A DNA stretch of 64,000 bases, from the NCBI GenBank assembly GCA_964529175.1, contig CAZGVO010000014.1:1-64000 (forward strand), given 5' to 3'. The first letter of the stretch is position 1, and each line of letters starts with the position of its first letter. This document shows, in pieces, positions 62,288-64,000 of this stretch. The translations under genes and the position numbers were made by a program. The notes under the pieces were generated by a model that saw nothing but the letters and a program-made list of their open reading frames with translations, was not told the DNA's origin and made no database searches. The stretch is from JAAFJM01 sp964529175 (lineage in GTDB: Bacteria; Bacteroidota; Bacteroidia; UKL13-3).

Positions 62288-62353
62288 TTGCTAAAAAACT
62301 ACTTTTTTTTGTTTTAAATTTTTTGCTTATTGCATTTAATAAAAAACAAAAAC

Positions 62354-62803
62354 ATGAAAAAGATTTTAATTACCTTATTTAGCTTATTATCAATTTTATA
62401 CAATTGTAATGCTCAACAAAATGCCGATGATATTTTAGGGGTTTGGGAAACAGGAAACGGTAAAGCTAGGGTTAAAATTACCAAAGTAGGTAACTTTTAT
62501 TTTGGCAGAATTGTATGGTTAAAAGAACCTTTAAATACAGAAGGAAAACCAAAATTAGACGTAAATAATGAAGATCCTGCAAAACAAAGCAAACCTATTT
62601 TAGGATTGCAATTAGTTGGAGGTTTTGAATACAAAGGCGATAATTTATGGGAAGAAGGAACCATTTATGACCCAGAAAGTGGCAAAACTTATAAGTGTAA
62701 AATAAATTTAGCTGATAAAAACACCATGGAAATTAGAGGCTTTATCGGTGTTAGCATGTTTGGCAGAACTGATACTTGGAAAAGACTAGAACTGAAAAAG
62801 TAG
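62354..62803 (+). CDS. DUF2147 family secreted protein
   Basis: 149 residues from ATG 62354 with signal peptide MKKILITLFSLLSILYNCNAQ (a TTG eight codons earlier is less likely). The mature domain 'ILGVWETGNGKARVKITKVG' with 'GRIVWLKEPLNTEGKPKLDV' and 'LADKNTMEIRGFIGVSMFGR' is the DUF2147 beta-barrel fold. Many Bacteroidota proteins of this family are exported, and their function is unknown. It lies between the giant secreted protein and the glycosyltransferase, with its own space on both sides. Confidence 0.85.
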   Translation: MKKILITLFSLLSILYNCNAQQNADDILGVWETGNGKARVKITKVGNFYFGRIVWLKEPLNTEGKPKLDVNNEDPAKQSKPILGLQLVGGFEYKGDNLWEEGTIYDPESGKTYKCKINLADKNTMEIRGFIGVSMFGRTDTWKRLELKK

Positions 62804-62998
62804 CACACAGTTTTTAGTTCTTTCACGCCTTGCGTGATTTAGTTCTTAGTTGTCAGTTGATAGTTTTTTAAATTCATGCTTTGTACAACAGCTATCGAAC
62901 TTTGCTCAGCAACTATAATTTGAAATTCGTAATTCGTGATTAACAATTCATAACTCGTAACTCATAACTCGTAATTCACAATTCGTAATTTACAATTC
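62804..62998. repeat. AT-rich array upstream of the last glycosyltransferase
   Basis: From about 62918 to 62998, eight or so imperfect units like 'TAATTCGTAA', 'TAACTCGTAA' and 'CAATTCGTAA' repeat every 10-11 bases and end at the start codon. Before it are TCACGCCTTGCGTGA (62823-62837, a small hairpin) and 'ATCGAACTTTGCTCAGC' (62898-62914), which resembles the REP-flank sequence at 12536-12550. No promoter is evident. Confidence 0.6.
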
Positions 62999-63934
62999 AT
63001 GCACAAAACATTAACCATAATTATTCCATGTTATAACGAAGAATTATTGATAGAGAAAACCTATCAAAGGGTTAATAATGTGCTTCAAAAGCTTACTAAT
63101 TATGAATCGAGTATAATTTTTATAAATGATGGTAGCAAGGATAAAACAGCTGACAAACTGAATATAATTGCTAGTCAAAACTCTAATATAAAAGTAATTC
63201 ATTTTTCTAGAAATTTTGGCCATCAGGCTGCGGTAACTGCAGGTATAAATAATACAGATAGCGATTTGGCAATCATAATTGATGCCGATTTGCAAGATCC
63301 ACCTGAACTATTTAGCGAAATGTTGGATTTATACAAATCATCAAACTGCAATGCTATTTATTGCGTGAGAAAAACACGCAAAGGCGAGACTTTATTTAAA
63401 AAAATTACAGCCAAATATTTTTATAAATTAATGGATAAATTAAGCGAAGTACCTATCCCACTTGATACAGGCGACTTTAGGTTAATTGACAAAAACATTA
63501 TTAACGAGTTTAAGAAATTAGGCGAAAAAAATAAATTTGTAAGGGGATTAATTAGTTGGATTGGTTTTGTGCAAATTCCATTTTACTATGAACGAGATGA
63601 ACGCCTAGAAGGTGAAACCAAATATCCATTGAAAAAAATGATTCGTTTTGCCTTAAATGGCATTATGTATTTTTCAAAAAAACCTTTGAAATTGGCTATT
63701 CAAATTGGTTTTATAAGTACAATTATTGCTTTAGGATTGTTAATTTATATTCTTTATGGATATTTTTTTAGCAATAAAGCCGTAGCAGGTTGGGCAAGTA
63801 CACTTACCATTGTAATATTTTTTGGCGGTATCCAATTGTTAACCATTGGTTTAGTAGCCCAATATATAGCCAATATTTTTGATGAAGTAAAAGGAAGACC
63901 CGATTATATAATTGCGCATAAAGTAAATTTTTAA
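62999..63934 (+). CDS. Family 2 glycosyltransferase, GtrB/DPM1 type with two C-terminal helices
   Basis: 311 residues. The catalytic domain has 'LTIIIPCYNEELLIEKTYQR' (5-24), 'FINDGSKDKTADKLNI', 'HFSRNFGHQAAVTAGIN' and the DxD-type 'AIIIDADLQDPPELFSEMLD'. 'IPLDTGDFRLIDKNII' and 'FYYERDERLEGETKYPLKKM' are signatures of undecaprenyl-phosphate glycosyltransferases such as GtrB and ArnC. Two C-terminal membrane helices ('IGFISTIIALGLLIYILYGY', 'LTIVIFFGGIQLLTIGLVAQ') anchor it. It transfers a sugar to a polyprenyl phosphate in the inner membrane for use in lipid or surface glycan modification. It follows an AT-rich array rather than a clear promoter. Confidence 0.9.
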   Translation: MHKTLTIIIPCYNEELLIEKTYQRVNNVLQKLTNYESSIIFINDGSKDKTADKLNIIASQNSNIKVIHFSRNFGHQAAVTAGINNTDSDLAIIIDADLQDPPELFSEMLDLYKSSNCNAIYCVRKTRKGETLFKKITAKYFYKLMDKLSEVPIPLDTGDFRLIDKNIINEFKKLGEKNKFVRGLISWIGFVQIPFYYERDERLEGETKYPLKKMIRFALNGIMYFSKKPLKLAIQIGFISTIIALGLLIYILYGYFFSNKAVAGWASTLTIVIFFGGIQLLTIGLVAQYIANIFDEVKGRPDYIIAHKVNF

Positions 63935-64000
63935 ATTGTTTTAAAATGTTATTTTGCGGCTGATTTTAGAAACACATTTTTTCAATAACATAATTATAAA

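Overview
The window is ordinary chromosome from an AT-rich member of the Bacteroidota. Pointers to this are many type IX secretion (T9SS) sorting domains of the 'YPNP...G.Y.....NG....KK..' type, Bacteroidota promoters of the TTTG / TAnnTTTG type, a stand-alone CcmF/CcsA-type heme lyase, a caa3-type cox cluster with two subunit III genes, and a left end that runs from xerC and hpf into tRNA-Thr, tRNA-Tyr and tRNA-Gly, an order that normally leads into tuf and the rpl-rpo operons in this phylum. The sequence gives no firm genus.

Layout. 1-3000 (minus strand): three tRNAs (the last cut by the window edge), hpf, xerC and a helix-turn-helix regulator. 3.1-7.4 kb (plus): four secreted or outer-membrane proteins of unknown function, three of them tandem paralogs that join an Sm/SH3-like strand module to a beta-rich, barrel-like region. 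7.6-10.2 kb: clpB with a strong terminator. 10.4-12.7 kb: a small accessory patch with a lipoprotein, a 64-residue orphan and a REP-associated tyrosine transposase (RAYT) flanked by inverted REP hairpins. 12.8-16.4 kb: ccsA and an inward-rectifier K+ channel. 16.4-28.9 kb (mostly minus): DUF898 protein, glycosyltransferase, M16 protease, OmpA-family protein, prmC, outer-membrane proteins, a GreA-like factor, an esterase and a coiled-coil membrane protein. 29.0-32.5 kb: a glycosyltransferase, a candidate sigma-54-driven short RNA, a large PKD-domain T9SS cargo protein and the truncated remnant of an ECF sigma factor. 32.9-34.7 kb: parA-parB. 34.9-42.3 kb: a membrane-anchored TPR-LuxR regulator followed by a secreted BNR/dockerin-like protein, a T9SS cargo protein and a 54-residue secreted peptide. 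42.4-51.4 kb (minus): the cytochrome c oxidase cluster coxB-ctaD / ctaA-ctaB-coxIII-coxIII-coxIV-sco-DUF420, ending in an EamA transporter. 51.7-62.8 kb (plus): three more large secreted proteins, a stand-alone LytTR regulator and a DUF2147 protein. 63.0-63.9 kb: a GtrB/DPM-like glycosyltransferase.

How the genes work together. The cox cluster, the heme A genes (ctaA, ctaB), the copper chaperone Sco and the distant ccsA together provide aerobic respiration and c-type cytochrome maturation. The large secreted proteins (30.1, 36.9, 39.6, 51.7, 53.9 and 57.1 kb) form the exported surface and extracellular repertoire. Two regulators sit directly among them: TPR-LuxR at 34.9 kb and LytTR at 56.6 kb.

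Most notable unexplained signals: a near-consensus sigma-54 promoter with no gene downstream, only a terminator about 65 nt later; a perfect 16-bp palindrome at about -44 of the promoter next to the TPR-LuxR gene; the ECF sigma remnant; inverted REP elements around the RAYT; an exact 24-bp copy of the end of parB 7.7 kb away; inside-out parS half-sites before parA; and a family of short-period AT-rich arrays placed just upstream of genes.
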